A DNA stretch of 64,000 nt from Verrucomicrobiaceae bacterium (GTDB taxonomy: Bacteria > Verrucomicrobiota > Verrucomicrobiia > Verrucomicrobiales > Verrucomicrobiaceae): the NCBI GenBank assembly GCA_947458455.1, contig CANGYJ010000008.1, positions 124,001 to 188,000 of the forward strand, in the 5' to 3' direction. Positions 1-9,915 of the stretch are shown here, one piece after another (the stretch's first letter is position 1; each line of letters starts with the position of its first letter). The notes beneath the pieces were generated by a model. That model was not told the origin of the DNA. It worked only from the letters and a program-made list of their open reading frames with translations, and ran no database searches. The translations under genes were made by a program, and so were the position numbers.

Positions 1-1
1 C

Positions 2-1699
2 GTGCTGCCGGAGCAGGGCGCGTCCGCCTTCCTGCTCGAATGCCTCACCGATCCCTCGCTGCCCGGCGGCGGTGCGGGTCGCTACAGCAACAGCAACTTC
101 GCCCTTAGCGCCTTCGATGTTTATGTGAGGCATAAAAACGGCAAGCAGGAGCTCTTGAAGCTCAAAAAGGCCGAGGCCGACTTTTCGCAGAAGGGCTACG
201 AGATCGCCAACGTGATCGACGACGGCAAGCGCAAGGGCAAACGCGGCTCCTGGGCCGTCGATGGTCCCACGCGCAAAGAAAACCGCCGCGCCATGTTTGT
301 GCTGCAGGAGTCCATCGCGCCTGAGAAGGACGCCATGTTGCTGCTCCGCGTGCGTATGGAGGCCATCGGCGGGCACAACATCGGCCGCTTCCGCCTTTCC
401 GCCTCCAGCCTGCCACCGGACGCGGTGCGGCTCAGCGGCGATCCGTTTTCACCCGCGCTCAAACTCGCCATCGAGACACCCGCCGCCAAACGCACGCCGC
501 AGCAGAAAAAAGACATCTCGGCCTTCTTCCGCGCGAATGTCGAAAACCCGCTCAAACAAGCCGATGTGGCCCTCACTCGTGCTCAGAAGGCCTACGACGA
601 CTTCGACCGCTCACTGCCAAACGTGATGGTCATGCAGGAAGGCCCCGTGCGTGACACCTTCGTGCTCAAACGCGGCGAATACGACAAACCGGGCGACAAA
701 GTGACCATGGCCACGCCCGCCGTGCTGCCACCGATGCCGAAAGGCGCACCCGCGAACCGACTCGGCCTCGCCAAGTGGCTCGTCGATCCCACGAAGCCGC
801 TCACGGCCCGCGTGTGGGTCAATCGCACCTGGGAAAAATTCTTCGGCTACGGCATTTGCAAAACGGCGGAGAACCTCGGCTCGCAGGCGGAGTATCCCGT
901 GCATCCCGAGCTGCTCGACTGGCTCGCCACGGAGTTCATCCGCAGCGGTTGGGACATGAAGAAGATGCAAAAACTTATCGTCATGAGTGCCGCGTATCGT
1001 CAGAGCAGCAAGGTCACGCCCGCCCTACTCGAAAAAGATCCCGACAACCGCCTGCTCGCTCGCGGCCCACGTTTCCGCCTCGGTGGTGAAGTCGTGCGCG
1101 ATCAAGCGCTCGCCATCGCGGGCTTGCTCGTTCCCAAGGTCGGCGGCCCCAGCGTGAAACCCTACATGCCCGATGGCGTCTGGGACGACACCAGCAAATA
1201 CGGCGACCTCCGCGGCTACAAGGCCGACAGCGGCGAAGGTCTGTACCGCCGCAGCTTCTACACCATCTGGAAACGCACCGCCGCACCGCCGACGATGCTC
1301 ATGTTCGACGCACCATCCCGCGAAGTCTGCACCGTGAAACGCAGCCGCACCAACACACCGCTGCAAGCACTCTCCCTGCTCAATGAAGTCACCTTCGTCG
1401 AAGCCGCTCGCGGCCTCGCGCAGCAGATGATGAAAAACGGCAGCACGCCGGAGCAGCGCATCGCTTACGGCTATCAAAGAGCCACCGCGCATGCCATCGA
1501 CGCTGATTCGCTGAAAAAACTCGCCGCAGGCCTCAGCGCTCGCATCGCAGCCTTCAAAGCCAAGCCCGAAGAAGCCAAAGCGCTCCTCGCTCAAGGCATG
1601 CTGAAAGCCGACGAATCGCTCAATCCTGCCGAACTCGCCGCTTACACGACCACCGCTTCCGTTTTGCTCAACCTCGACCGCGTCGTCACTCGCGACTGA
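2..1699 (+). CDS. DUF1553 (PSD1) domain protein, 5' end missing
   Basis: C-terminal part of a planctomycete-type DUF1553 protein; the gene begins before the window, so the GTG at position 2 is only the first in-frame codon available. The PSD1 core is recognisable from NRLGLAKWL, then [14 protein letters not shown], then [12 protein letters not shown], followed by [10 protein letters not shown] and [15 protein letters not shown]. Full-length relatives usually carry an N-terminal cytochrome c-like and DUF1549 region, which would lie upstream. The gene is followed after 4 nt by a DUF1501 gene, the usual partner. These pairs are abundant in Verrucomicrobiota and Planctomycetota and are thought to be exported, but their biochemical role is not established. 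The family call is firm and the function is unknown. Confidence 0.9.
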   Translation: MLPEQGASAFLLECLTDPSLPGGGAGRYSNSNFALSAFDVYVRHKNGKQELLKLKKAEADFSQKGYEIANVIDDGKRKGKRGSWAVDGPTRKENRRAMFVLQESIAPEKDAMLLLRVRMEAIGGHNIGRFRLSASSLPPDAVRLSGDPFSPALKLAIETPAAKRTPQQKKDISAFFRANVENPLKQADVALTRAQKAYDDFDRSLPNVMVMQEGPVRDTFVLKRGEYDKPGDKVTMATPAVLPPMPKGAPANRLGLAKWLVDPTKPLTARVWVNRTWEKFFGYGICKTAENLGSQAEYPVHPELLDWLATEFIRSGWDMKKMQKLIVMSAAYRQSSKVTPALLEKDPDNRLLARGPRFRLGGEVVRDQALAIAGLLVPKVGGPSVKPYMPDGVWDDTSKYGDLRGYKADSGEGLYRRSFYTIWKRTAAPPTMLMFDAPSREVCTVKRSRTNTPLQALSLLNEVTFVEAARGLAQQMMKNGSTPEQRIAYGYQRATAHAIDADSLKKLAAGLSARIAAFKAKPEEAKALLAQGMLKADESLNPAELAAYTTTASVLLNLDRVVTRD

Positions 1700-1703
1700 T
1701 TTT

Positions 1704-3119
1704 ATGAAAACCGACTTCCAGCTCCAAGACGCCCTCAACCGCCGCATTTTCCTGCGAAACTCCGCCGCAGCCGTTGGCACCGCCGCGCTCGCGCAGCTCC
1801 AGGGCGCGACTTCGTTCCCGAATTACGCGCCGAAGGCCAAGCGCATCATTTATCTGTTCCAAAGCGGCGCTCCGTCGCAGATGGACCTCTTTGATCCGAA
1901 GCCGCAGATGGCGGCGCAACGGGCTAAAGACCTTCCGGAGTCCATCCGGCAAGGCCAGCGGCTCACGACAATGACTTCGGGGCAAAAATCGTTCCCGGTG
2001 GCTCCGTCGATGTTCAAGTTCGCGAAGCATGGCAAGAGCGGCATGGAGCTCAGCGAGCTCATTCCGAACATCAGCGGCGTTTCCGACGAGATCTGCCTCA
2101 TCCGCTCGATGTTCACGGAGGCGATCAATCATGATCCGGCGATCACGTTTTGCCAAACCGGCTCGCAGCTCGCTGGTCGGCCCAGCATTGGCTCGTGGCT
2201 CAGTTACGGCCTCGGCAGCATGAATCGCGATCTTCCGGCTTATGTCGTCATGACATCGTTTGGCACGGGTCGTCGCGATGACCAGCCGCTTTACGACCGC
2301 CTTTGGGGCAGCGGCTTTTTGCCCACGCATCATGCCGGTGTGCGCTTCCGCAATTCAGGCGATCCGGTGCTCTATCTCTCGAATCCATCCGGCGTGGATC
2401 GCCCCATGCGCCGCCAGATGCTCGATGAACTCGCCGCTTTGAACGAAAAGGATCACCAAGCCTTTGGCGACCCCGAAACGGCCACGCGCATCGCTCAATA
2501 CGAGATGGCCTTCCGCATGCAGACCAGCGTGCCCGACCTCGTGGACACGAAAAACGAGCCACAGCACATTTTGGACATGTATGGCCCGGATGTGACCAAA
2601 CCCGGCACCTATGCCGCGAACTGCCTGCTCGCCCGCCGACTCGCGGAACGGGATGTGCGCTGCATCCAGCTCTTCCACATGGGCTGGGACCATCACGGCG
2701 GCCTTCCCAACGCCATCAAAGGCCAATGCCGCGACACCGACCAGGCCACCGCCGCGCTCATCAAAGACCTCAAACAGCGCGGTCTGCTCGATGACACCCT
2801 CATCGTCTGGGGCGGCGAATTCGGCCGCACCATCTACTCGCAAGGCACGCTCACCGAAACGAATTATGGCCGCGATCATCACCCGCGCTGCTACAGCCTC
2901 TTCCTCGCCGGAGCCGGTGTGAAAAAAGGCCACATCCACGGCGAAACCGACGACTACAGCTACAACATCGTCCGCGACGGCGTCCATGTGCACGATCTGA
3001 ACGCCACGATCATGCACCTCCTCGGCATCAACCACGAGCGCCTGAATTACAAATTCCAAGGCCTCGACATGCGCCTCACCGGCATCGCCGGGAATGTGGT
3101 GAAGAGCATCCTCGCGTGA
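1704..3119 (+). CDS. DUF1501 family protein, Tat-type leader
   Basis: 471-residue DUF1501 protein (alkaline phosphatase/sulfatase-like fold). The N-terminus [21 protein letters not shown] is a short leader of twin-arginine style, although the second arginine context is weak. Family hallmarks seen in order: [20 protein letters not shown], the SFGTGRRD region, [45 protein letters not shown] and a C-terminal [14 protein letters not shown]. The conserved D/H residues in these motifs are those expected to hold metal in this fold. It starts 4 nt after the DUF1553 stop, so the two are surely co-transcribed. Substrate unknown. Confidence 0.93.
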   Translation: MKTDFQLQDALNRRIFLRNSAAAVGTAALAQLQGATSFPNYAPKAKRIIYLFQSGAPSQMDLFDPKPQMAAQRAKDLPESIRQGQRLTTMTSGQKSFPVAPSMFKFAKHGKSGMELSELIPNISGVSDEICLIRSMFTEAINHDPAITFCQTGSQLAGRPSIGSWLSYGLGSMNRDLPAYVVMTSFGTGRRDDQPLYDRLWGSGFLPTHHAGVRFRNSGDPVLYLSNPSGVDRPMRRQMLDELAALNEKDHQAFGDPETATRIAQYEMAFRMQTSVPDLVDTKNEPQHILDMYGPDVTKPGTYAANCLLARRLAERDVRCIQLFHMGWDHHGGLPNAIKGQCRDTDQATAALIKDLKQRGLLDDTLIVWGGEFGRTIYSQGTLTETNYGRDHHPRCYSLFLAGAGVKKGHIHGETDDYSYNIVRDGVHVHDLNATIMHLLGINHERLNYKFQGLDMRLTGIAGNVVKSILA

Positions 3120-3134
3120 TCACTTTGCCCCTAG

Positions 3135-3288
3135 TAGTGGAAAACGTCCGTTTCCTGAATTCTGGCGTTCATCAAAGCATGTCGCTTTTCGTGATACCAA
3201 TCGCCCGCCGCTACTACGACCGAGCTATCGTAGCGGAAAACGTCCGTTTTCCGCACGCGTCAGCAAGCCCAGCAGGCATGCTGACGCC
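3135..3288. repeat. Palindromic intergenic repeat cluster (GGAAAACG..CGTTTTCC family)
   Basis: The gap between the DUF1501 stop and the convergent FG-GAP gene holds stacked inverted repeats. A first copy, GGAAAACG-TC-CGTTTCC, lies at about 3139-3155. A second, perfect copy, GCGGAAAACG (3233-3242), TC, CGTTTTCCGC (3245-3254), is followed at once by another hairpin, GCGTCAGCA (3257-3265) with TGCTGACGC (3279-3287). A related copy is at 46794-46870, including the same TGCTGACGCC tail. The placement after stop codons suggests a REP/BIME-like element or a bidirectional terminator, but there is no T-run. Confidence 0.75.
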
Positions 3289-3305
3289 TTCCTCTACGAG
3301 CGCCC

Positions 3306-5282
3306 TCACTTCACTTTCGGGTTCTTCATGTAATACAGATGCCCGTCTTCGGCACCGCCGACGAAGTCAGGAACGCCATCCGCATTGAAATCGACGGTGG
3401 TTGGGCTGACGTCGTGGCCTTCGATGTTGGCGTCGGAAAGGAGGCCCATGTCGGTGAAGAACCATTTGCCATCGGCGGCGCTTTCCTGGCGGAGGAAGTT
3501 GGCGTTGGCGGAGTTGAGCAGGATGTCGAGTTGGCCGTCTTGATCCCAATCCATGATGCAAAGTTTGCGGCGACCGCTTTTGCCGGCGATGCCGGCATTG
3601 AGGCGCAAAGGCTCGCCAGCGGTCATGGCGACGGGTGTTTTCACTTTGAGACCTTCTTCGGCTTTGTGGGCCTTGTCAGAGGCGCAAATGACGCGCTGCG
3701 GATGTTTGAGGATGAGTTGGTCGCCTTGCTTCGCACGTTCGAAGAAGGCGAGATAGCCTTCTTGATCGAGCATGACGAGGTCGGTGAGGCCATCCTTGTT
3801 CCAATCGACGCCAACAGGCGTGGTGCGCCATTGGGTGAGTAGCGCTTTGCCTTCTGGACGAAGCCAGCCGTAGGCGAGATGGGGCTGTTCGCCGTTCCAT
3901 TCGACTTCGATGGGCTGTGCGGCGGCGAGTTGCGGTTTTTGGCGTGTGCCGATGTTTTTGAACCACACGACTTTGCCGAGGATGGAGTTCAAAAGAAGGT
4001 CGGGAAGGCCGTCTTGATCCCAATCGGCCACGGTTTGCGTGGTGTAGCCCCATTTGGCCTCGCAAGGGCCTTGGATGCTGCCATTCGGTCCGGCCATCGG
4101 ACGGATGACTTTGCCGGCGGCGGCGAGTTTGACCGGCGCGGCCCATTTCGGCTGCTCCACGCCTTTGCCGCTGAGGTTTTCAATGAAGGCAACATAACCG
4201 GCCGTGTTACCGCAGATGAGATCGGTATCGCCATCGCCATCCCAATCGAAACCGACGGGCGTGACGAGGGCGCCGAACTTCACCTGATCAGCCTCCTGCT
4301 GGAAGTAGCGAGGCTCGGCATAGACGGGCGCTTTGGCGTCGAATTTGCCGGTGTGCTCGATGAAGGCCACGCGGCCGTCTTCATCGCCGCAGATGAGGTC
4401 GAGGTCGCCGTCCTTGTCCCAGTCGATGGCCGTCGGCGTGATCATTTCGAGGTCCATCGTGAGGTACTTGCCCGTGTCGGCTTTGAGGCGGACGCCGAGG
4501 GCATACTTCGGCTTGGTTCGAGTGCCGGTGTTTTGGAAATAGGTGAAACCGTCGAGGAACTCGCCGCAGAGCAGGTCGAGGTCGCCATCGTTGTCGAAGT
4601 CGCCAAAATTCGGCGAAGGCCAGCCAAAGGTCTCCACGGGGCGGTCGGTGGCGTTGATCTTCTTCGGCTTGTCATACTTCGGTGCCTCATTCGTGCCGGT
4701 GTTGCTCAACAGATACATGTAGCCGCGAATGGGGCCGTTCATCCAGCGGCCGTCGGCAGTGTAGGCATTGTCCCAGCCGTATTCAGTCCAGTCGCCGACG
4801 CCGACGATGAGGTCGTTTTTGCCGTCGCTGTCGAAATCGACCATGCGCCACATGTTGGCGCGGACCTTGTTCATGTGGATATTCGAGGGTGGGCCGAGCT
4901 TCACCTGCTGCTCGATGCCGCTTTTGAGGAAATCGGGATGCGCATTGCCGGGTGTGAGCACGACCGGTTTGCCGTCGATGTAGCTCACTTGCACGTTTTG
5001 AGCGCCTTTACTGATGCGTTTGGCCGGTTTGAAGACGGGCATCTTCGTCTTGGAAGTGTCGCCACTGGCGTTCTCGAAGAAGTAGATGCCGTTGTAGGGC
5101 TTGTCCGGGCAGTTCACCACGAGATCGAGGTCGCCATCGCCATCGAAATCCATCGGCAGCGGCCAAGCCCACAGGCCGACGCCGAGATCGACGACGAGGC
5201 CGGGGTGGTTGTATTTGAGCGGCGTGAGCGTGGCACCGGTGGCGACTGACAGAAGGGACAGGAAGGACAGAAGGGACTTCAT
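3306..5282 (-). CDS. Secreted FG-GAP/VCBS repeat protein
   Basis: 658-residue exported protein built from FG-GAP/VCBS-type repeats, a beta-propeller architecture that binds calcium through Asp-rich loops. At least nine loops of the D-x-D-x-D-G type are visible: DFDGDGDLD, DFDSDGKND, DFDNDGDLD, DWDKDGDLD, DWDGDGDTD, DWDQDGLPD, DWNKDGLTD, DWDQDGQLD and DFNADGVPD. The open frame extends upstream, but the ATG at 5282 begins a clear signal peptide (MKSLLSFLSLLSVATG), so I start there. That leader is encoded by a 9-nt tandem repeat. It converges with the DUF1501 gene. Likely a cell-surface or secreted protein; no enzymatic residues were recognised. Confidence 0.88.
   Translation of the reverse strand: MKSLLSFLSLLSVATGATLTPLKYNHPGLVVDLGVGLWAWPLPMDFDGDGDLDLVVNCPDKPYNGIYFFENASGDTSKTKMPVFKPAKRISKGAQNVQVSYIDGKPVVLTPGNAHPDFLKSGIEQQVKLGPPSNIHMNKVRANMWRMVDFDSDGKNDLIVGVGDWTEYGWDNAYTADGRWMNGPIRGYMYLLSNTGTNEAPKYDKPKKINATDRPVETFGWPSPNFGDFDNDGDLDLLCGEFLDGFTYFQNTGTRTKPKYALGVRLKADTGKYLTMDLEMITPTAIDWDKDGDLDLICGDEDGRVAFIEHTGKFDAKAPVYAEPRYFQQEADQVKFGALVTPVGFDWDGDGDTDLICGNTAGYVAFIENLSGKGVEQPKWAAPVKLAAAGKVIRPMAGPNGSIQGPCEAKWGYTTQTVADWDQDGLPDLLLNSILGKVVWFKNIGTRQKPQLAAAQPIEVEWNGEQPHLAYGWLRPEGKALLTQWRTTPVGVDWNKDGLTDLVMLDQEGYLAFFERAKQGDQLILKHPQRVICASDKAHKAEEGLKVKTPVAMTAGEPLRLNAGIAGKSGRRKLCIMDWDQDGQLDILLNSANANFLRQESAADGKWFFTDMGLLSDANIEGHDVSPTTVDFNADGVPDFVGGAEDGHLYYMKNPKVK
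5248..5274. repeat. 9-nt tandem repeat encoding a signal-peptide core
   Basis: Three consecutive nonamers on the plus strand: GACAGAAGG, GACAGGAAG, GACAGAAGG, then a partial GACTTC running into the start codon. Read on the minus strand as codons it gives the repeating L-S-F/L core of the FG-GAP protein leader. Because 9 is a multiple of 3, copy number changes would lengthen or shorten the leader without a frameshift. Confidence 0.8.
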
Positions 5283-5401
5283 GGAGGGGATAAACGACAG
5301 GATGAACGAAGGTGCTGCAAGCATCAGCGAAGGATTCTTGCCGGGCGGATGACGATCTGTGACCTTGACCAGGGGGCCGAGCCGTCGCAAACGCAGGGCA
5401 C

Positions 5402-7846
5402 ATGTCTTCCTTCATCAAGCCCGAACTGCTCTCCCCCGCCGGAAACTGGGAATGTGCCCGCGCAGCGGTGGCAAATGGAGCGGACGCGATCTTCTTCGGC
5501 ATGCCACGCTTTAACGCGAGGCTGCGAGCGGATAACTTCACCGAGGAGGACCTGCCGGAGCTGATGAAATTCCTCCACGAGCATGGCGTGAAGGGTTATG
5601 TGGCCTTCAACACGCTCATCTTCACCGGCGAGCTGCGTGACGCGGAAAAGCAGCTTCACCTGCTGGAGGACTGCGGCGTGGACGCCGTGATCGTGCAGGA
5701 CCTGGGCCTCGCCCGCATGGTGAAGGCGCTCACGCCGAACGTGCGCCTGCACGCGAGCACGCAGATGACGATCACCTCACCGGAAGGCCTCGAATTTGCC
5801 AAGGAACTCGACATCGACCAGGCCGTGCTGGCCCGCGAGCTGAGCCTGCGGGAGCTGGAGCGCTTCAAAGAGGCGCAGGTGCCGCTGGAAGTGTTTGTGC
5901 ATGGGGCGCTGTGCGTGGCCTACTCGGGCCAATGCCTCACCAGTGAGTCGCTCGGGCGTCGCAGTGCGAATCGGGGCGAATGCGCTCAAGCCTGCCGCAT
6001 GCCTTATGAGATGCTCGTCGATGGCGAACTGCGTGATCTGGGCGACAAACGCTACCTGCTCTCGCCGCAGGATCTCGCGGCGGTGGATGAAATCCCACGC
6101 CTTATCGAGCTGGGCATTCGCAGCTTCAAAATCGAAGGTCGCCTCAAGACGCCGGAGTATGTGGCGGCCGTGACGAAGGTCTATCGCGCGGCGATTGATC
6201 GTGCGCTGGCTGGAAGACCAGCTCCAGCAACCGATGAAGATCGTTATGCGCTCGAGATGACCTTCTCACGCGGTCTTTACACCGGCTGGATGCACGGGGT
6301 GAATCATCAGGAGCTGGTCGGCGCTTACTATGGCAAAAAGCGCGGCCCGTATGTCGGTGCGGTGATGCGCATCCTGGGAGCGGACACGCTGGAGCTGGAT
6401 GAGCTTCAACTCGCGATGAAGCCGGGTGATGGCGTTGTCTTTGAAAATCTCAACGACACGAACCACGAGCAAGGCGGCAGCATCTACGAGATGCGCGGCA
6501 GCCGGTTGAGCTTCCGTCATGGTCATCTGCGGATGGAGGACATTCCCGTCGGCACGCGGGTCTTTAAAACGAGCGATCCGGCTTTGAACCGGGCGCTGCG
6601 CCAGTCGTTTGAAGGCGACATTCCGATTCGCAAGCAGACGCGAATCGATCTCCATGTCACCGGCAAGGCGGGCGAACCTCTTCGCGTGCAATGCGGTCAG
6701 CTGGCCGTGACTTCGACGATGCCGCTGCAAACCGCGATGAAGCGCCCAATAACCCGCGAGAGCTTCTGCGATCAGTTTTCACGCCTCGGCGGCACGGAGT
6801 TCGAACTCGGTGACGTGCGCTTCGAGATCGAAGGCGAGGTTATTGTCCCAGTGAGCGAGCTGAACCGCATGCGGCGGGATTTGATTCAAGATTTAAGCAC
6901 TCTGATTCCTGATTCCGTTCCGGCGAAGAAGCCGGTGACCACGCTCGAAAGCATGCTGGGAGCCGCGAAAGCATCGAATCAGGAATCAGGAATCCCAAAT
7001 CAGGAATTGTTCGTCCTTTGCCGCACGCCGGAGCAAATCGATGCCGCCCTCGAAACGGGCATTTCGCGGCTCTACCTCGATTTCGAGGACATTCGTCGTT
7101 ATGCGGATCTCGTGGCGGACATCAAGGCCCGCAGCGACAGTGCCCAGGTATGGCTGGCGACACCCCGCATTCAAAAATCCGGCGAGGCGGGCTTCTTCAA
7201 GCTCATCCAACGAGCGGAGCCCCATGGCGTGCTCATTCGCAATCTCGGCGCGATGGCATTTTTCAGCGGTGAAGGCATTCCAATGACCGGTGACTTCTCG
7301 CTGAACGTGGCGAACCCGCTCACAGCCGAGATTTTGAAAAAGTCTGGCCTCGAACGGCTGACGATTAGCTATGATTTGAGCATTGAGCAGGTGCTGGATC
7401 TATTCGGCGGCGCACCGCCGGAGTGGTTTGAGCTCACGCTGCACCAGCACATGCCGATGTTTCACATGGAGCACTGCGTTTTCGCCGCCTTCATGAGTGA
7501 GGGAACGGATTTCACGAACTGTGGTCGCCCTTGTGAGAAGCATCGCGTGCATCTGCGGGATCGCGTGGGCATGGCGCACCCCTTGAAAGCCGATGTCGGC
7601 TGCCGCAACACGCTCTTCAACGCCGTGCCGCAAACCGGGGCGCAATACTTCACGGCGCTGCGCCAGGCTGGTCTGGGTGCGTTCCGCGTCGAATTGCTCG
7701 AAGAAGACAAGGGGGAATCTCTCCGCGTGCTGCGCACCTACCAGGAGCTGCTGGCTGGAAAACGCCCCTCAGATGACATCTGGCGTGAATTGAAGGCGCA
7801 AAGCCAGCTCGGCGTGACACGAGGAACCTGGGCGGAGCTGGCGTGA
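5402..7846 (+). CDS. U32 family protein (RlhA/YdcP-like), rRNA hydroxylation type
   Basis: 814-residue U32 protein. The N-terminal half carries the conserved core: ELLSPAGNWECARAAVANGADAIFFG near residue 8, then VHASTQMTI-type strands, VFVHGALCVAYSGQC and the Cys-rich RGECAQACRMPYE, followed by RYLLSPQDL and SFKIEGRLKTPEYV. These cysteines match the cluster-forming Cys of the family. The C-terminal part contains a second U32-like segment ending with HMPMFHMEHCVFAAF and CGRPCEKHRVHLRDR. The length fits E. coli RlhA (YdcP), the 23S rRNA 5-hydroxycytidine synthase, better than the shorter collagenase-like members. The peptidase label is historical. The linker near residues 494-537 is encoded by an inverted pair of heptamer arrays. 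Confidence 0.85.
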   Translation: MSSFIKPELLSPAGNWECARAAVANGADAIFFGMPRFNARLRADNFTEEDLPELMKFLHEHGVKGYVAFNTLIFTGELRDAEKQLHLLEDCGVDAVIVQDLGLARMVKALTPNVRLHASTQMTITSPEGLEFAKELDIDQAVLARELSLRELERFKEAQVPLEVFVHGALCVAYSGQCLTSESLGRRSANRGECAQACRMPYEMLVDGELRDLGDKRYLLSPQDLAAVDEIPRLIELGIRSFKIEGRLKTPEYVAAVTKVYRAAIDRALAGRPAPATDEDRYALEMTFSRGLYTGWMHGVNHQELVGAYYGKKRGPYVGAVMRILGADTLELDELQLAMKPGDGVVFENLNDTNHEQGGSIYEMRGSRLSFRHGHLRMEDIPVGTRVFKTSDPALNRALRQSFEGDIPIRKQTRIDLHVTGKAGEPLRVQCGQLAVTSTMPLQTAMKRPITRESFCDQFSRLGGTEFELGDVRFEIEGEVIVPVSELNRMRRDLIQDLSTLIPDSVPAKKPVTTLESMLGAAKASNQESGIPNQELFVLCRTPEQIDAALETGISRLYLDFEDIRRYADLVADIKARSDSAQVWLATPRIQKSGEAGFFKLIQRAEPHGVLIRNLGAMAFFSGEGIPMTGDFSLNVANPLTAEILKKSGLERLTISYDLSIEQVLDLFGGAPPEWFELTLHQHMPMFHMEHCVFAAFMSEGTDFTNCGRPCEKHRVHLRDRVGMAHPLKADVGCRNTLFNAVPQTGAQYFTALRQAGLGAFRVELLEEDKGESLRVLRTYQELLAGKRPSDDIWRELKAQSQLGVTRGTWAELA
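6881..7010. repeat. Inverted pair of 7-nt tandem arrays inside the U32 gene
   Basis: The left arm (6881-6915) reads in 7-nt steps TTGATTC, AAGATTT, AAGCACT, CTGATTC, CTGATTC. The right arm (6976-7010) reads GAATCAG, GAATCAG, GAATCCC, AAATCAG, GAATTGT. GAATCAG is the reverse complement of CTGATTC, so the two arms can pair with about 60 nt between them. The element lies in frame in the linker between the two halves of the U32 protein. Confidence 0.75.
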
Positions 7847-7948
7847 ATATTTTTCCGACTAATTCGACACGGGATGAGGCTTGCGCGGGAGCGTTTCGCG
7901 GGGATGGGTGAGGGAAATTCCGTTTCCATCCACCGGAACCCACCCCGC

Positions 7949-9760
7949 ATGGTCATCGATCTCAGCGAGCATCTCAAAACCCCTTTCCAGCGCAGGCTTT
8001 ACCGCGTCTTCGGACCGACTTTGGAAAAAACCCTGGGCGTGAAGTGCCTGAACGAGGTGTATGAAAAATCCGCCCGCCTCTACGGCGAGCATCCGCAGCA
8101 TCCGAAAGTGTTCGCCTGGTTTGACAGCGTGGCCCAGGTGCTCGGCACGCGGGAAAAGGTGGACCTGCCATCCGGTTTTGAGTTTCCGAAAAACGGCCCT
8201 CTCATCATCATCGCGAACCATCCCTTTGGTATCGTCGATCCGGTGATGCTCAGCCGCTGGGCGGCGCAGTTCCGGCCGGATTTGAAGGTGATGACGAACT
8301 CCATGATGCTCGCCATGAAGGAGCTGGAGGATCACATCATCGCGGTGAACCCTTTCGGCGGTGAAAATGCCGCCAAGCAGAACCTCGGCCCGATGAAGGA
8401 GGCCATCCGCCTGCTGCGCAGCGGCGGCACGTTGATCATCTTTCCCGCTGGCGAAGTGGCTGCCTACAAGCCAGGCCGCGGCGTCGAAGAGCCGGCGTGG
8501 ACGAATCACCTAGGCTCGCTCGTGCGCCGCACACAGGCCACCGTGCTGCCGGTGTATTTCCCCGGCTCGAACAGCGCCCTTTTTCACACCGCAGGCCTCA
8601 TCCATCCGCGTCTGCGCACGGGCCTGCTGCTGCGTGAACTCAGCAAACGCGAGGGCACGGAGGTTCCGATGCGTGTGGGCCACGCGATCCCATTTTCACG
8701 GCTGAAAAAGTTCGAGGACGACGAATCTCTCACGCGATACCTTCGCATCCACACCTTCGTGCTGCACCAACGTGGCAAGGTGCCCAAAGTGCAGATCGAA
8801 AGCAACGCGGGTGGGCCTTCACTTGAGCCGACACCGGATATTCAAACACGCATGGTCTGCGAGGTGGATATGCTCCGCGCCCGTGGAGGCAAGCTCGTGG
8901 GCCAGGGTGATCTCTCGGTCTATCAGGCGCACTCGCATGAGATCCCCTGCCTGCTTCAAGAGATCGGCCGCTTGCGTGAGGTGACCTTCCGCGAAGTGGG
9001 TGAAGGCACCGGGGAGGCCGTCGATCTCGATAAGTTTGACCGCTACTACGAGCACCTCGTGCTCTGGGACGAAGAAAAAGAACAGATCGCCGGCGCTTAC
9101 CGCCTCGGGCGTGCCGATTTCATCCTCCGTGAGTATGGTCCAAAGGGACTCTACACCAGCACGCTCTTCCGCTTTGAAAAACCCTTCCTCTCTCACCTTG
9201 GAAACGCGGTGGAGATGGGCCGCAGCTTCATCGTGAAGGCTTACCAGAGCCGTCTCGCCTCCCTGCCGCTGCTGTGGAAAGGCATCGCGAACTGGATTGC
9301 CCGCAATCCGCAGTACACGAAGCTCTTTGGCCCGGTGAGCATCAGCCGTGACTACAACAGCCTCTCGCGGAAGATCATGGTGGCCTTCTTGCAGGACAAC
9401 AAACTGCATCCCCAGCTCGCCAGCTTTGTGAAGCCGCGAAATCCCTTTCGCTACATTCGCAGCCGCCGCCTGATGCGCGAATTCATCTCCGCGAATCTGC
9501 AAAATGTGGACGATTGCTCCGCTCTCGTTTCCAGCGTGGAGACGGACGGCAAAGGTATCCCCGTGCTGCTGAAGCATTACCTGAAGCTCAACGCCACGAT
9601 CCTGAGCTTCAATGTGGACAAAGACTTCTCCGATGTGCTCGACGGCCTCATCATGGTTGATTTCACCGAGGTGGATACCCGCCTGCTAGGCAAATACATG
9701 GGTGAAGAAAAATGCCGCACCTATCTGGCGCAGCACGGCATCGACATGAAGGCTGAGTGA
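7949..9760 (+). CDS. Fused PlsC-type and GNAT-type acyltransferase, OlsF-like ornithine lipid synthase
   Basis: 603-residue two-domain membrane-lipid enzyme. Residues about 75-250 form a PlsC/LPLAT domain with NHPFGIVDP (N90-H91-P92, D97) and the FPAGE block (165-169). Residues about 315-590 form a hemolysin/OlsB-type N-acyltransferase domain with REVTFREVGEG, a DLDKFDRYYEHLVLWD segment and AGAYRLGRAD. This PlsC-first, OlsB-second order is that of OlsF, the bifunctional acyltransferase shown to make ornithine lipid in Serratia proteamaculans and Flavobacterium. The open frame starts at 7874, but the conserved region fits the ATG at 7949. The acceptor amino acid (ornithine or other) cannot be told from sequence. 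It stands alone downstream of the U32 gene. Confidence 0.8.
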   Translation: MVIDLSEHLKTPFQRRLYRVFGPTLEKTLGVKCLNEVYEKSARLYGEHPQHPKVFAWFDSVAQVLGTREKVDLPSGFEFPKNGPLIIIANHPFGIVDPVMLSRWAAQFRPDLKVMTNSMMLAMKELEDHIIAVNPFGGENAAKQNLGPMKEAIRLLRSGGTLIIFPAGEVAAYKPGRGVEEPAWTNHLGSLVRRTQATVLPVYFPGSNSALFHTAGLIHPRLRTGLLLRELSKREGTEVPMRVGHAIPFSRLKKFEDDESLTRYLRIHTFVLHQRGKVPKVQIESNAGGPSLEPTPDIQTRMVCEVDMLRARGGKLVGQGDLSVYQAHSHEIPCLLQEIGRLREVTFREVGEGTGEAVDLDKFDRYYEHLVLWDEEKEQIAGAYRLGRADFILREYGPKGLYTSTLFRFEKPFLSHLGNAVEMGRSFIVKAYQSRLASLPLLWKGIANWIARNPQYTKLFGPVSISRDYNSLSRKIMVAFLQDNKLHPQLASFVKPRNPFRYIRSRRLMREFISANLQNVDDCSALVSSVETDGKGIPVLLKHYLKLNATILSFNVDKDFSDVLDGLIMVDFTEVDTRLLGKYMGEEKCRTYLAQHGIDMKAE

Positions 9761-9915
9761 GTCAGTATAAAAAGTCGGGAGCGCTCAACAATCGGTACGC
9801 GGGCAATTCTTGACTCGAACGGCCATAGCCATTCGTTGGCCTGAGAATTGACGAAGTAAATGTTACCAAATCGCGAGTTGGCGGAAGAACGATGATCGTT
9901 AGGATCGGCGTCCGC

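Noticed and set aside
3116..3388. Plus-strand open frame of 90 codons after DUF1501
   Set aside because: It is made of the two palindromic repeat copies (ENVRF twice) and runs into the antisense of the FG-GAP gene.
3879..5249. 456-codon plus-strand open frame
   Set aside because: It is the antisense shadow of the FG-GAP gene; Asp-rich loops on the minus strand give a long stop-free frame opposite.
9804..9854. Imperfect hairpin as a small RNA gene
   Set aside because: CAATTCT/AGAATTG and GGCCA/TGGCC pair only with gaps, and no promoter or terminator supports it.
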